From Cladophialophora immunda (Eukaryota > Ascomycota > Eurotiomycetes > Chaetothyriales > Herpotrichiellaceae), in contig NW_015622546.1 in the NCBI RefSeq assembly GCF_000835495.1, positions 870,883 through 934,882 on the forward strand: a DNA stretch of 64,000 nucleotides. The letters run 5' to 3'. Position 1 is the stretch's first letter. Each line of letters starts with the position of its first letter. This document shows, piece after piece, positions 41,408 through 52,789 of this stretch. The notes under the pieces are model-generated. The model made no database searches. It was not told the DNA's origin and worked only from the letters and a program-made list of their open reading frames with translations. The translations under genes and the position numbers were made by a program.

Positions 41408-42475
41408 TCATTCTTGCGAGCCTTCATTTCCAGGGCCCACCATCTCAACTGCAGTGTGGTTCATGTACGGAATCTGTTCTTCGTTCCATCGAGCGACCAT
41501 TTGGGCAATCTCCTCGCCAGATAAGTTGCCATTCTCAATGCGTTCTCTCAGTAGCCGGGCACGCTTCTCGAGGACATCAAGACGGTAGGTCGACCACTGC
41601 TTGAAAAGTTGGTCGTGACGACTGCTTTTCTTGACGTTGCCGAGATTGCTGACGTCCTTGAGACTCGGGTCCCGCGGGCGGAACGAAGTCACCATGGTAA
41701 CACGCTCGCCCGTGCCGATGGCTCTCAACGCGATGTGCTCGATACAGCCTCCCTGCATCATCACAGCCCAGCCAACTTGCGGCCCTCTGATCTTGGCAAT
41801 GGAACCGTCCCCTTTTCTGAGGCCAGTTTCGCCCCCAATCATATTGGATGGGTCAGACAGCATACACACACAGACCCAAGGGTACGAGTCTGTGTGCCAT
41901 CGGCCAACTGACGAAAGCTCCTCGGATTGGTCAATGGCTGGAAGGGGAGTTGAAGGTGCCTGGTTGGGAGGCATTGCAGGAGGCAGCGCGGCATCTAGCG
42001 GCATGCCGTCCTCCAGGGCGTCTACTTGGACATTGATATGGGCGATTTCGTAGTCGAAGACCACATCGAGATCCACCCCCGCGGCTTCGGAGCAAGCCTT
42101 GATGACTTCTTTGCTGCGCCATGCGGCATCGACAAACGGCGTGTCTTGCGAGTACCCCCTCATCTTGTAGCAATTCTTCTTTGTCCTGTTGCCATGCTTG
42201 TTCACAACCTCCTTGCGGAAGAGGTCCGCCCGCATCTGCTTGACCCCTTCGAGGGTGAACAGCGGGAACGGCTCCGTAATGGCGACAGGCGAGATGGCAT
42301 CTTTTTCCGACAGAAGCAGCTCCTTCAAAGTAATGATGCTCTTTGGAGGCTCAAAGCACAGATGTTTGGCAGGATCGAAGCGAACGGGAGCCGGGAGACT
42401 GCAGACAAGAGGCTCGACCTTGACGAACGCATGGTCGACGGTGGGCAAGGGAAGAACGCTGGTTTCGGCGGCCAT
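41408..42475 (-). CDS. Fe(II)/2-oxoglutarate-dependent oxygenase
   Basis: A single-exon protein of 355 residues with no signal peptide. The iron-binding pair is visible in GRWHTDSYP (His-x-Asp), followed by GGETGLRKGDG, as in oxygenases with a double-stranded beta-helix core. The distal histidine is probably in QGGCIEHIALRA, with the 2-oxoglutarate arginine in MVTSFRPRD. The middle part carries a proline-rich loop. I chose ATG 42475, because the longer frame would start on TTG. It is unrelated in sequence to the PhyH oxygenase at 2.3 kb. It shares a divergent promoter with an SV2-like MFS carrier and ends 50 bp from the aldolase stop, so the three probably belong to one pathway. The substrate is unknown. 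Confidence 0.85.
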   Translation of the reverse strand: MAAETSVLPLPTVDHAFVKVEPLVCSLPAPVRFDPAKHLCFEPPKSIITLKELLLSEKDAISPVAITEPFPLFTLEGVKQMRADLFRKEVVNKHGNRTKKNCYKMRGYSQDTPFVDAAWRSKEVIKACSEAAGVDLDVVFDYEIAHINVQVDALEDGMPLDAALPPAMPPNQAPSTPLPAIDQSEELSSVGRWHTDSYPWVCVCMLSDPSNMIGGETGLRKGDGSIAKIRGPQVGWAVMMQGGCIEHIALRAIGTGERVTMVTSFRPRDPSLKDVSNLGNVKKSSRHDQLFKQWSTYRLDVLEKRARLLRERIENGNLSGEEIAQMVARWNEEQIPYMNHTAVEMVGPGNEGSQE

Positions 42476-42540
42476 AATGGGCAAGTGGTTGGATGCTTGC
42501 TGTGCTGCGACTCGTGAGTTTGGCTCTAACTTACCTCGAT

Positions 42541-42548
42541 TTTATAAA
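42541..42548 (-). promoter_or_regulatory. TATA-like element of the oxygenase gene
   Basis: TTTATAAA, 66 bp upstream of ATG 42475 on the minus strand. It is palindromic, so its direction is not fixed by sequence. Confidence 0.45.
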
Positions 42549-43187
42549 CATGGCGCGGCCGTCGTCTCTCCCGCAAACTCCAGGATCCTGGAGGTATAGC
42601 CATCGTGACGGGGAGCTTCGTTGCCGGAAGATAGGTCAGGTTTAGCTTTACGAGCTGCTGCCCGTATGGAGTGGTGGACAGAGAAACATTCCCATATGGA
42701 CGGGCAAGCTGACGGCGAAGCGCAAATCGATCTGGCGGGCATCTCCTCCTTCAACGGTTCCTGCGCTAAGCTCAGTTCGAGTTGTCAGAGTCTCACTGCA
42801 GCCGCGAGATAAGCTCCTTGCCGCGTCTTCTTGCCCGCGATAGTCCCTCCATTAGCCGGCCGTTTCCCTATCATAGAGAGACCTTGGTGTCTCGCCAATG
42901 AGGATATACAGCCTTGGCCGTCAGCGGGCAACCGGATGGCTGGTTCCTGCGGTTCTATGCCAAAAGCCCACACTATCCACGTTCCCCCCATGTTTATCAC
43001 AATGCTGGATATGGAGCCGTGGCTAGATCCCGTGGGCCTATCAAGGCAGATATGATAGTACCGAAAGTCAAATATGGGGGACATTGAACCAGGACTTTAA
43101 TACAAAAGAATGGCTTGTTTCCGCCGTCCACGCCTCTGACTTCTCCCAGCTTCAAGACTTCGGTTTCGTTGAAAAACAGGAGACACC
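42549..43187. other. Divergent promoter between oxygenase and MFS carrier
   Basis: No coding frame. Two genes start from it in opposite directions, which would allow joint control. Confidence 0.5.
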
Positions 43188-45089
43188 ATGGGTATGGACA
43201 AAGAGACAAATGTCGGGACCGCGAGTCCAGTCTCGGAGGAGGCAGCAGAAGTGGGCTCCCTTCGAGGCTCCATCCGAGAGCTCAAGTCGCTGCATGTGGA
43301 CGGTCTTGACCCGGTGTTTGAGCATCAAGCTCGACTCGTAAACCATGCAGTCCAGACCATTGGCATGGGCAAGGTAATACCAAGAGGACACCCCACGAGG
43401 AAGAAGCGAGTTGACATTTTCAGTACCAATGGGCCCTGTTCGTCCTTTGTGGATATGGTTGGCTTTGCGATCAAGTGAGTTTTCGAGACACTGCTCCAAT
43501 ACAGCACAAGCTGATCGCCCCAGCTCTGGCAAACTACCGTCTCAGACGCCCTTGCCCAGGTGGCCGTTGAATTCACTCCAAAGCATTCGGCGTTCTTGTC
43601 TCTCGCTTTGATCGCTGGATTGGTTGTTGGAGCAACTTTCTGGGGACTTGGATGTGAGATATCCCAGCCCGAACTTGATGAATGCGCTGACCATGGCAGG
43701 TGATTTGATTGGAAGACGACTCGCATTCAATCTGACCTTGCTGTTTGCTGGAGTATTCGGCACCGCGGCGGGAGCTGCCAACAGCTTCGTGTCTTGTGCT
43801 GTTCTGGTCTCCTTTTGCGGCTTTGGTGTTGGAGGAAACTGTAGGTCGCCAGGACTTGATCTGAAGAGCTTCTACTGATTTCGCAGTGCCCGTCGACTCT
43901 GCCGTCTTCCTCGAATTCCTTCCTGGTACTCACCAGTACCTCCTCGAGATTCTGGCCGTCTGGTGGTCCATTGGTCAAGCTATCCCAGCAGGAGCCGCCT
44001 GGGGCTTTCTCCCCAACTTCTCGTGCAGCGCCGATACTCCAGTCGGCCAGTGCCACAAGAAGGACAACATGGGATGGAGATACTTGATGTACACCATGGG
44101 TGGTATCACCCTGGCTGCCTTCTTCGCTCGATTCGTCTTCTTCAAACTCCGTGAAAGCCCACGATATCTGATCGGTCAAGGACGGTATCAGGAGGCCATC
44201 GACGTGCTCAACGACGTTGCCAAATACAACGGTACCACGCAGCCCCTGACTGTGGAGGACCTGCTGCAAGTCGAGAGAGACTATGCGAATGTCGGACACC
44301 CTGCAGCTGTCAAGCGACCAACCTCCTGGGAACGCACCGTGGCACAGTTCCGACCCGGTGGCTTCAAACACATTCGAGCCCTATTCTCGACCAAGAAGGT
44401 TGCCTATAGCACCTCGCTAATCATATTGGTATGGGGCATGATAGGATTAGCTTCTCCTCTCTATGCAAACTTTCTCCCAGAATGTACGTATAAGGATGTG
44501 TATATCGAAATAACTTGGGTGGGTTGCTGACAATGACGCAGATCTGGCGTTGCATGGTGCACAGAGCGGCTCGAATAGCATCGGCATCACGTACCGCAAC
44601 AACTTCATCATCATCGCATGCTCGATTCCTGGTACTCTGATGGCAGGGTGGTTTATCGGACTGCCATATATTGGCAGAAGAGGCACGCTCGGGATCTCGC
44701 TGATCTTGACTTCCGTCTTCCAGTTTGCCTTTACAGCGGCGAGGACGCAAGCCTCAATCCTTGCGTTCAACTGCATAACCAGCTTTGTGTCGTACATGTG
44801 AGTATCCCTTTGGGTTCCCGGTATCTCAAGTTTGTCCGCTGACTTGGAATGCAGCATGTGGGGAGCTCTGTACTGTTACACCCCGGAAGTCATTCCCAGT
44901 GTTCATCGAGGAACGGGCTGCGGTTTGGCGGCAGCTTTCAACCGTATCTGTGGTCTCATGGCACCCATCATCGCAACTTATGTTGGCTACACAAACACAC
45001 CCATCTTCGTCTCGGCGAGTTTGTATATCGTTGCCGGGTTGATCAGCTTTATCTTCCCATATGAGACAAGCGGAAAGGCAAGTCTGTAA
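43188..45089 (+). CDS. SV2-like MFS transporter
   Basis: A seven-exon gene of 531 residues: 43188-43373, 43424-43474, 43524-43653, 43700-43840, 43887-44483, 44542-44797, 44855-45089. All six introns are GT-AG and 46-58 bp. The N-terminus is cytosolic. The MFS signature appears as GLGCDLIGRRLAF after helix 2, with FLEFLPGTHQY and a QWALFVLCGYGWLCDQ first helix typical of the fungal SV2/carboxylate-type carriers. A long cytosolic loop sits between helices 6 and 7 (ESPRYLIGQGRYQEA). The second half has WFIGLPYIGRRGTLG and YTPEVIPSVHRGTG. Such carriers often move organic acids or small charged molecules. Its place beside the oxygenase and aldolase suggests it imports or exports their substrate. 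Confidence 0.9.
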
Positions 45090-45269
45090 GCGCAATTTGC
45101 GATGCACTGGAGTTGTGTCAGACTTCTTGGATGAGGATGACGCCCTACATGTGGCCACATGTCTTTGAAGATGCATATAGCGCGGTATAGCCGAGAGCTA
45201 TAGCCTGTTGACGTTATAGACCACATAGCCGTCAATATCAGATTTTGACTCGAGTTTGTCTTTGCGGGT

Positions 45270-46894
45270 TCAGGAAGGAGGTGTGAATCCCAAATCCTGC
45301 ATGGACCACGGCCTCAGTTCCGCGAGGTCGTCTGGATCCTTTTCGCCCACGGGTTTCGCAAACTCAAACAGGAATTGCAGCATCCATTTGTCCATGCGGA
45401 AGGACGTCTCCTTGTATTTCTGGCACGCTTTGTGGAACTCGCGGAAGCGGGTGAAGCACACGTCCAAGGTGGGCCAGAACGTCTGCAGGCGAGTCAAGAT
45501 CTCAAAGTTCCGCTCCAGGCGCGACCGCGCGGTCCGGATCTGGACCTCGTCGGTGCTGAAGAGCAGGATGTGGAGTTGGACCGTCGACGAAATAACCAGC
45601 ACGTGGCCGACCATGGTGTAGTACACCTCGCAGCCCGGGGTGGAGTATGCCCGGTACAGGATCTCGCAGAGCCCGATCGAGTGGCCCTTGCACTTGTCGG
45701 CGTAGTATCGCGCGTGGATGGTGTCGTCATACGAGTCCTCGTGCAGGTACGGGTAGTACAGCAACTGCCCGTAGTGGTAGTAGCCCAGGTAGACCGCCAC
45801 GAACATGGGGCCGAGCCCCATGGTGGCATAGCGCGACAGGTTGGCGTGTGTGTCCTGCAGCCCAATGGGTAGGTTGTTGTACCAACCTTCCAGCTTGGCG
45901 GTGAGCGCGTCGACGGCTTCCTGGTGGCGGAGGTCGAGGTGGGAAGTGGACGCCGCCAGTTCGTTGACGGTGCTGATCTCGAACAGGATCGCGTTCAGCT
46001 TGATCATCTGCGTCAGCAGCGAGGCGCTCGACTCCTGCAGGTTGGATGGGCTTGGAACGTCAACGCCATCGGGCCGCAGGCGGTGGAACACGGTCTCTTC
46101 CATCGGATGGGGGACGTCGCTCCTGGGCGTCAGCATTCGCGGGATCCGGACCCCTCGAGATGACCAGACGTCAATCATACAGAGAGTCCACCACGCTCGC
46201 CGATTGACTTCCTGCTCGACCCGCGACGTCACGGCCATATTGGGAAGGTCGAGTAGCAGCGCATTCCGACAGGCCACGCTGTAGAAGACAGCCTCGGCTG
46301 CTGCTTCCCCTTCTGTAATAACGTAGGCGCCGAGAAGGACGGCCGCCTGTAACGTCGTCAAGGAGACTTCTCGCATGTTGAGGAGATGCTCAGCTTCCTG
46401 TGCGTAAGGCCGACCCCGGATTCTTGGGTCAATCCCCGCGAAGAAGGGATCGTCCGAAAACCTTGCTGAGAGACTGATCATGGCAAACAGGAGGACCCTC
46501 GGGATGGTGCCGTTGATGACGTCTTCCATCACGCTGGGCGGATGGAAGAGCGAGTGGAAGGTATCGTGTATGTAGCGGAAATACAGTTCCACAAGGTCGA
46601 TGCATAGAGGCTGCGATGGTAGATCCGTCGTGATGCTCTGGCACCGAGTCAGACCAGATGTAACGGTCTCGGGGGTAGTCGTTGGCGACTGGTTGGGCCA
46701 CGCGGTGTCGGTCGGGGGGAACGGCGCAAACGAACAGCTGAGCTTGCGGGAGGTGCAGTAGGCACATGGCGCACCAGCAGCAGTAACTTCGCATTTACGA
46801 CGACGGGTTCTAGCAGACAGTAAGGCTTTGAAAATGAAGGAATGAGGATTGGCTACACTCACCGGCACACGACACAGGCAGTGGGAGGCCGCAT
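45270..46894 (-). CDS. Zn2Cys6 transcription factor (second island regulator)
   Basis: A two-exon gene of 523 residues (46894-46863, 46809-45270). The zinc cluster is complete only after splicing: exon 1 gives MRPPTACVVCR and exon 2 starts TRRRKCEVTAAGAPCAYC, placing cysteines at 7, 10, 17, 26, 29 and 36 with perfect C-x2-C-x6-C-x8-C-x2-C-x6-C spacing. The 53-bp intron splits the cluster at a position common in fungal regulators. Fungal-trans domain features follow (LVELYFRYIHDTFHSLFHP, RRAWWTLCMIDVWSSRG). The unspliced upstream frame is not the real N-terminus, because it replaces the first cysteine pair. It lies between the MFS carrier and the alpha-galactosidase, so control of one or both is a reasonable guess. 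Confidence 0.92.
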
Positions 46895-47405
46895 GGTCTG
46901 GTGAGATGTCTCGGGGTTTGATGGTCTTTCTTGTGTCGAAGTGTAAAGAGACTCGTTGGCTCAAGGGCCGGGGTCTGGCGCTGATCTAGCAAACATGCTA
47001 CAGGAATGGAGGAGGTCGGGACATTTCTGCACAAATAGATCTGGAAGCAGCCCAGCAACAATCAGGAGCTGTATCAACGATGTGGCTGAGAGAAATGCGG
47101 GGTTGCGGGCTGGATGCACAGAAGGACGAACAAAATGGTGGAGGCGGGGAAATACGAGGCATACAAGACGTTCTGCTGGGCGATTTCTCTTCCAGGATGA
47201 AAAGAAATCGAAGAATTGCTGGAAATTGGGAGGGAGAATGATGAGAGGAGTGGCTGGACTCGCCCATTAAGCCTCATCTATCTCGTCTCTATAGAAACGC
47301 CTGTTCCTTGTCTTGAAGCCATCCTATACTTGAGGACAGCGTGCTGTCTCTATGGCCTCCACCTGCACATTCCATTGATGAAACTCGCCCCATTATCAAA
47401 CAAAA
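46895..47405. other. Intergenic, no gene seen
   Basis: Promoter side of the second regulator and 3' flank of the alpha-galactosidase gene, both on the minus strand. Confidence 0.5.
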
Positions 47406-48911
47406 TCAAAGCTCACTCTTCGTCATTGCATATCTCGGAGAGCCGCCGCTCAGGTTCCGCAGTCTGAACATGCGAATACCGTGTCGTGGTACATGAGCTC
47501 GCAGAACGTCGTGCTTTGGGCCAATGCTGCCCACTCGCTTACCCAGGAGCCGAGGGTCGGACTTGGCCAGACCCTCCTTGTACGGCGTCCGAGTCGAGTT
47601 ATACCATGAGCTTTTGTATTGCGCCTTTCCGTTGAGAATTTGCTCGGCTGTAGAGTCATCCATGCGGTCAGCCCACAGGTCGTAAATGTCGAATTCCTCC
47701 ATGGTCTGTGGCGCCGATCCTTCGGGTCCTTCGTGCAGGAAGATGTCAATCAGGGTTGTTGTCATTTCAAGATCCTCGTCCGCAGCATTGAGGAAGATGA
47801 CGACTTGGTCGTGCAGCCACAGAGGGCCACTCCAGATCTGAACCTCTCCTTGCCCGTACTTGTCCTTCTTGACCTGCTGGTCCCGGAAAATCTGAGCCAC
47901 CGATCTACCGAGCGGATCTTGACTGACCGCAATGACGGCGGGGTTATTCAGAACGGACAGGGTTTGGGGCGACAATTGGCGAATGTCGGCGCCGATCAGC
48001 AGCGGGGATTTCAGAGCAGCCCACATCGAAAAGTGTACCTATGCATTAAACATTAGCACGTGGTGGATGAAGCAGGATCGACTTCACCATACTTTGTATT
48101 CTTCGTCCGTCATGCCACCCTGTCCCACTTCCAACATATCCAAATCGTTCCAGCCGCCAAACTGGCCACGATCGACGTAGGGTGCAACCTTGTTGATGAT
48201 GTTCATGACCGAGCAGTGAGTGCCTGGTGCGACACAGTGGGGATCTCGAGGATCATCGCACGCACATAGGGCATCTGGGCGATTGAAGTGGTCATAGATA
48301 TCGCCGGATATCCGCCAGGAGTTGGCAATGGACATTCCCCAAGTGTGAACGTAGTCCTCTCCCCAGGAACACAACGAGTAAAGGATCGGTCGACCTGTAG
48401 CATTGAGAGCTTTCGCCATCCTGTTGTAACGGTTGAAGGAGATTTCAGGGTAGCCGAATCGGCCGCGATGGTAACAATTGTCGTATTTCAGGTAGTCGAC
48501 ATCCCACGAAGCCCAGATCTCTGCATCTTTCTCCTCGTTGTCAAGCGAGCCCTCGTATCTGGCGCAGGTCATCTCTCCAGCACTCGAATACATGCCAAAC
48601 AGAAGACCCATATCGTGGAGTTCATTGGCAACCCATTTCATGCCGTTAGGGAATTTTTTCGAATCATGTTGAAGATAGCCACCTGCGTCGCGGCCATCCG
48701 ACCAGCAATCATCAAGGACGACATATTGATAGCCCACGTCCTTCAGGCCGCTGTCCAGCAGCACCTTAGAAGTCTCGAGCAACAGCGACTGGGAGACATC
48801 ACAACCCAAGGAATTCCAGTTATTCCACCCCATCTGGGGCGTTCTAGCCAGACCATTGTTGACTGCATACACTGAAGTAGCCAAGAGACTGTGAGCGAAT
48901 AGAAGCAACAT
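47406..48911 (-). CDS. Secreted GH27 alpha-galactosidase
   Basis: A two-exon gene of 483 residues (48911-48093, 48038-47406; 54-bp intron). The enzyme removes terminal alpha-galactosyl residues from melibiose, raffinose-family oligosaccharides and galactomannans. It starts with a short signal peptide (MLLLFAHSLLATSVYA), then the GH27 hallmark RTPQMGWNNWNSLGC. The catalytic nucleophile is D144 in YLKYDNC and the acid/base D204 in SWRISGDI; further substrate-site blocks are VLDDCW and GGWNDLDML. The C-terminal beta domain follows from about residue 320. The fungal secreted form fits this length. A TATAAAA lies 74 bp upstream. It shares a divergent promoter with a sugar permease, which fits extracellular hydrolysis coupled to import. 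Confidence 0.95.
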
Positions 48912-48984
48912 CTTTCACGTGGTGAGGGAGCGATAAAACAAACAATAGGCAGTTGAGATGGCTCGGGGAACGCCAAAATCGCCA

Positions 48985-48991
48985 TTTTATA
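48985..48991 (-). promoter_or_regulatory. TATA box of the alpha-galactosidase gene
   Basis: TATAAAA on the minus strand, 74 bp upstream of ATG 48911. Confidence 0.65.
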
Positions 48992-49913
48992 CAAGGAGAA
49001 CCGAACAATGGATCGGAGCTTCGACTCTGGCGAAGGTCCGCAGATCAGCGGTACGTGTCCGGTCCCGGCGGACAGCTCATCATACTGCTGTGCCTATGCG
49101 GATTAGAGGAGTCGTTGTAGCTGGGAAATGACTACTACAATAGGAGTCATGAGTGGAGAAGTCTCGTCACGGCGGTCGCACAAGAGGCGGCTTACTACCA
49201 TGCGAAAAGGACCGAGCCAAAAAGCGAACGAATGAGCAATGGGACATCGGTATTTGTGTGTGTTATAGCGCTGCCATGTGGTAGATCGACCGGTAGGCGG
49301 TGGTGGTGCGTGTCGACGGTGTCTCTGGGGGCGCAGGCAATGCAGGCAGAGTGAGGGACACACTCTTCCTTGTCGTTTGCCAATTCCGCCGCTAACAAAC
49401 TTGCCGAGACTTGAGCCAACCACGTGCAGTTAATCCCGCCCGCCCCCTTTTCCCGCCAACTCCGCGCAACTCGCTTCGCCGTCTTCCTGCACCGCATGCG
49501 TTTCTCCCGTCATTTCCCATCACTACAACGCCAGAGTCCATCTGTTTCCCCGAGCTTGCATGCCCCTGCTCACTGGACAGAATCTCTCGCCACGTCCTAC
49601 TGGTGCATTGAGAAGCAATTGGATCTCTGGCTGTGTTTGAACCCTATCCCGATCAGCCACCAGCCCCTGAAAGCACAAACCACCACCACCTCGTTCTCCA
49701 ATGGCGCGTCTATGACCCACACAGATCTGGGGTATTGACCCGTGGGTTCCGTCCTCCTTCTTTCGTTCATTGGACCAGCTCCGTTCCAGTCACACGCACC
49801 AATACCCTCACGCGACAATAAGGTGCATACGCGGCTCCTACCGCTTCGCTCTCACCCAAGCCAACGAAGGACACGCTGCTCTTACCAGCGGTGAGAATGC
49901 CCTGCCGGCTACA
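48992..49913. other. Divergent promoter between alpha-galactosidase and permease A
   Basis: No coding frame is supported, although several short open frames exist. Near its left end is a CGG-N7-CCG pair (49049-49061). Confidence 0.5.
49049..49061. promoter_or_regulatory. CGG-N7-CCG candidate Zn2Cys6 binding site
   Basis: CGG TACGTGT CCG, an inverted pair of the triplets that Zn2Cys6 dimers bind. It lies about 58 bp upstream of the alpha-galactosidase TATA box. Such pairs also arise by chance in this fairly GC-rich DNA. Confidence 0.3.
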
Positions 49914-52060
49914 ATGGACGGTAAAGACTCCGAGCTGAAGAGGAATTCTGCAACGCTGGAATGTACCTGACTGAAATATCCAGACCATGACTCCGTACCC
50001 AGCACTCCGTCGAGGACAAGTCTTGAGGACGACGACCATTCGGGTGACCGCCCGCTATTAGCCAACACAGGAGTTGCCGGACAGAGTATCCAAGTACGCG
50101 ACTTCTCGCAACATGGGAGTGCCAGACAGTTACCCTTGCGCCATGAGTGGCATGGCGACGGAGATGGAGAAGAGAATAGAAGGCTTGGTCAAGCTGCCTC
50201 GAATCATTCTCGTCTTGAGCACAACTTAACCGTACGAGAAGCCATCAAAGCCTACCCGATGGCCGTGTTCTGGTCGCTGGCAGTCAGCACTTGTGTCATC
50301 ATGGAGGGTTTTGACAGCATTCTGGTACCCAATTTTTATGCCTATCCTACCTTTCAACGAAAATGTGCGTCTCACCTCTCTGTTTATTCGGTCTCGAGAG
50401 CTACCCGATGCTGATAGCTTCTTACAGATGGCGAATTCGTTGGGGTTACCGAGCAGACAAAGTCCGGGTATCAGCTCAGTGCGACTTGGATGGCTGCGGT
50501 AAGTCGTAGCCTTTCCTTACTGTGCGCCCCGATCATTCTTCGAACTTGAGGTTGTGGTGGTGGCTAATCACGAACCCATAGATTGGGACGGCCTCAGGCG
50601 TTGGAGCTGTCCTGGGCACAGTCTTGAACGGCTATCTTGTCGACCGACTTGGCCAGAAACGAGTGCTCATTGGTGCCCTATGCGTCCTCTCTTGTCTCAT
50701 CTTCATGACTTTCTTTGCCCCCAATATAGTGGTCCTTATGATCGGGCAATTCCTATGTGGTTTTCCCTGGGGGATCTTTGCCACGGTCGCGCCATCTTAC
50801 TCGAGTGAAGTGCTCCCCATGGCACTCCGGGCTTACCTGTCGAGTTTCACCAACATGAGCTTCATCATCGGACAGATAATATGTGCGATCGTGTTGAGGA
50901 TCTTTCTGGAAAGGGACGATGAATGGGGATTCCGCATCCCTTTCGGTTTCCAGTGGATATGGCCAGCTTTCCTCATTCCTCTGTTGTCGTTTGCGCCGGA
51001 ATCACCCTGGTATCTCGTCCGAAAAGGGCGTCTCGAGGATGCCGAGAAATCACTCCGACGCCTTCAGTCCCGCTCAGCGAAGATTGATCCCAAAGACACG
51101 CTCGCGGATATCATCCACACAAATAACCTGGAACAATCGTTGCAAATCGGCACGTCCTACGTTGACTGCTTCCGTGGATTCGAACTCCGACGCACCGAGA
51201 TCGCGTGCATGTGTTTTGCGGGTCAAAACTTCTCCGGGCTCTCCTTCGGGTACAATGCGACATATTTCTACGAACAGGTCGGCCTCAGTGCTGAAACAAC
51301 GTACACGCTTAGTCTCTTCGGAACGGGGTTGGCGCTCCTCGCGACTTTGGCGAACTGGTTCCTCGTCATGCCCTACTTTGGGCGGCGAAGAATTTACACC
51401 ACTTCGATGCTGGTCATGGCTCTCATCCTTTATGTCATTGGCGTCTTGAATGTCTGGACCTCGCATGTTTTCATCGCCTTCACGCAGGCCTTGTTAACCC
51501 TCGTCTGGACCATAGTCTTCCAACTCTCAGTGGGGCAATTGGGCTGGTCTATTCCTGGAGAAGTCTCTTCCACTCGACTTCGGACCAAGACCATATGTCT
51601 CGCGCGCAACGCTTATTACCTTGTCGGTTTCATAGGAGGGGTGGTTCAACCGTACATGATGAACCCGCAGGCATTGAATTGGCGCGGCTATACCGGGCTA
51701 TTTTGGGGCACAACAGCCATTCTCACGTGGGTGTGGGCGTGGTACAGGCTGCCGGAGACGAAAGACAGAACGTACGAAGAGCTGGACATCTTGTTTGCAA
51801 AGAGGATCGACGCACGAGAGTTTGAATCGACCAATGTGCACACCCTGGACGAGAACGAGATGCAGCAACTTACGAGGAAAGCGGGAACTGATACACCAAC
51901 CGGCGGAGAAAGTTCAGGATGGGACATTGTGGACGAACGCGAACGACTGACAAATACTGACGAGGCTGGAGGCGCAAACTCTTCTGGAGGAGTAGGCGAT
52001 GACGAAGAGAGGCTGTTGTCGAGAATCGAGCCTCTGGAGGGTGTCGAAGGGAAGGAGTAG
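49914..52060 (+). CDS. MFS sugar permease A (alpha-glucoside/maltose permease-like)
   Basis: A four-exon gene of 645 residues: 49914-49920, 49984-50364, 50428-50498, 50582-52060. The first exon is only 7 nt (ATG GAC G). Without the 63-bp intron the frame hits a TGA at 49968. Motifs of the sugar-porter family are present: EGFDSILVPNFYAYPTFQRK, NGYLVDRLGQKRVLI, PESPWYLVRKGR, PYFGRRRIYTT and PETKDRTYEELDILFAKR. The QLSVGQLGWSIPGEV block is characteristic of maltose/alpha-glucoside-type proton symporters. The N-terminus is extended, acidic and low in complexity; the C-terminal 90 residues are also acidic. It starts from the promoter shared with the alpha-galactosidase. It is paralogous to permease B but has fewer introns. 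Confidence 0.9.
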
Positions 52061-52789
52061 TGCACATTGAGCCTTCTGGTCTGAATTACAATCTATCTGG
52101 ACTCATCAAGATCTACACGCACATATTCCGTCCCACAGCAGGGAAATACAATCAGGTGTTCTCCATCCATTCCCGACCCCCTGGCGGAAAATAAATTCTG
52201 CGTTCCACTGAGTTGAGCTGCTGGAGTCGGGCCGAAAGCAGATCAGGCTAAAATTCCTTGGTCTCTCGAGGTTTCAGCTGCAATTTCTCCCGCATTTTCC
52301 CCCGCATCGCTTGGGCTCCCTGGCCACTTCTCGACTCCATCCTCTCGGTCGACACGTTCTAGACTGAGGCTTGATCAGCCCTTGGTTATTGGCTTCACTG
52401 ACGATGGATCGGACCTGCCACGCCCCGTACTGCGCTGCTTCCTCCATGCTGCCAGCAAGCATCAGCAAATCATACGATTCCAATCCCGCCATTGTCCGCC
52501 GCCACCATCGGCATTGTGTGTGACCTCACGTTGTTCTGTTCTCCCAGCTCTTGCTAACCGGGACCAGCTGACACTCACGACAGCACGCACTATGGCGGAC
52601 ACAGTCGCTATTCGCGGAAATGAGCCTGATCCAGCGATAGATGCTGAGGAAGGACTATTGCGACTGAGGAGGGAAAGGCAACTATAACTACCAGCTGCCC
52701 CGGCGTCTTGTGCACACTGTGATGGTCGCAACAATCCAGTCAAAGATCAAGCACAATCCTGTCCCAAAGACACTCGCTCTGCTATCAAA
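52061..52789. other. Intergenic between the two permease genes
   Basis: The 3' flank of permease A and promoter of permease B, on the same strand. No coding frame supported. Confidence 0.5.

Noticed and set aside
46895..46964. Upstream extension of the second regulator's unspliced frame (564 residues)
   Set aside because: It lacks the first cysteine pair; the spliced start at 46894 gives a perfect zinc cluster.
49968..49970. In-frame TGA in the N-terminal region of permease A, first read as a pseudogene or readthrough site
   Set aside because: A well-formed 63-bp intron (49921-49983) removes it and keeps a long functional frame, so a spliced gene is simpler.
49963..49983. 21-bp GT...AG stretch as an intron
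   Set aside because: Far too short for splicing; the longer intron starting at 49921 uses the same acceptor and explains the same stop.
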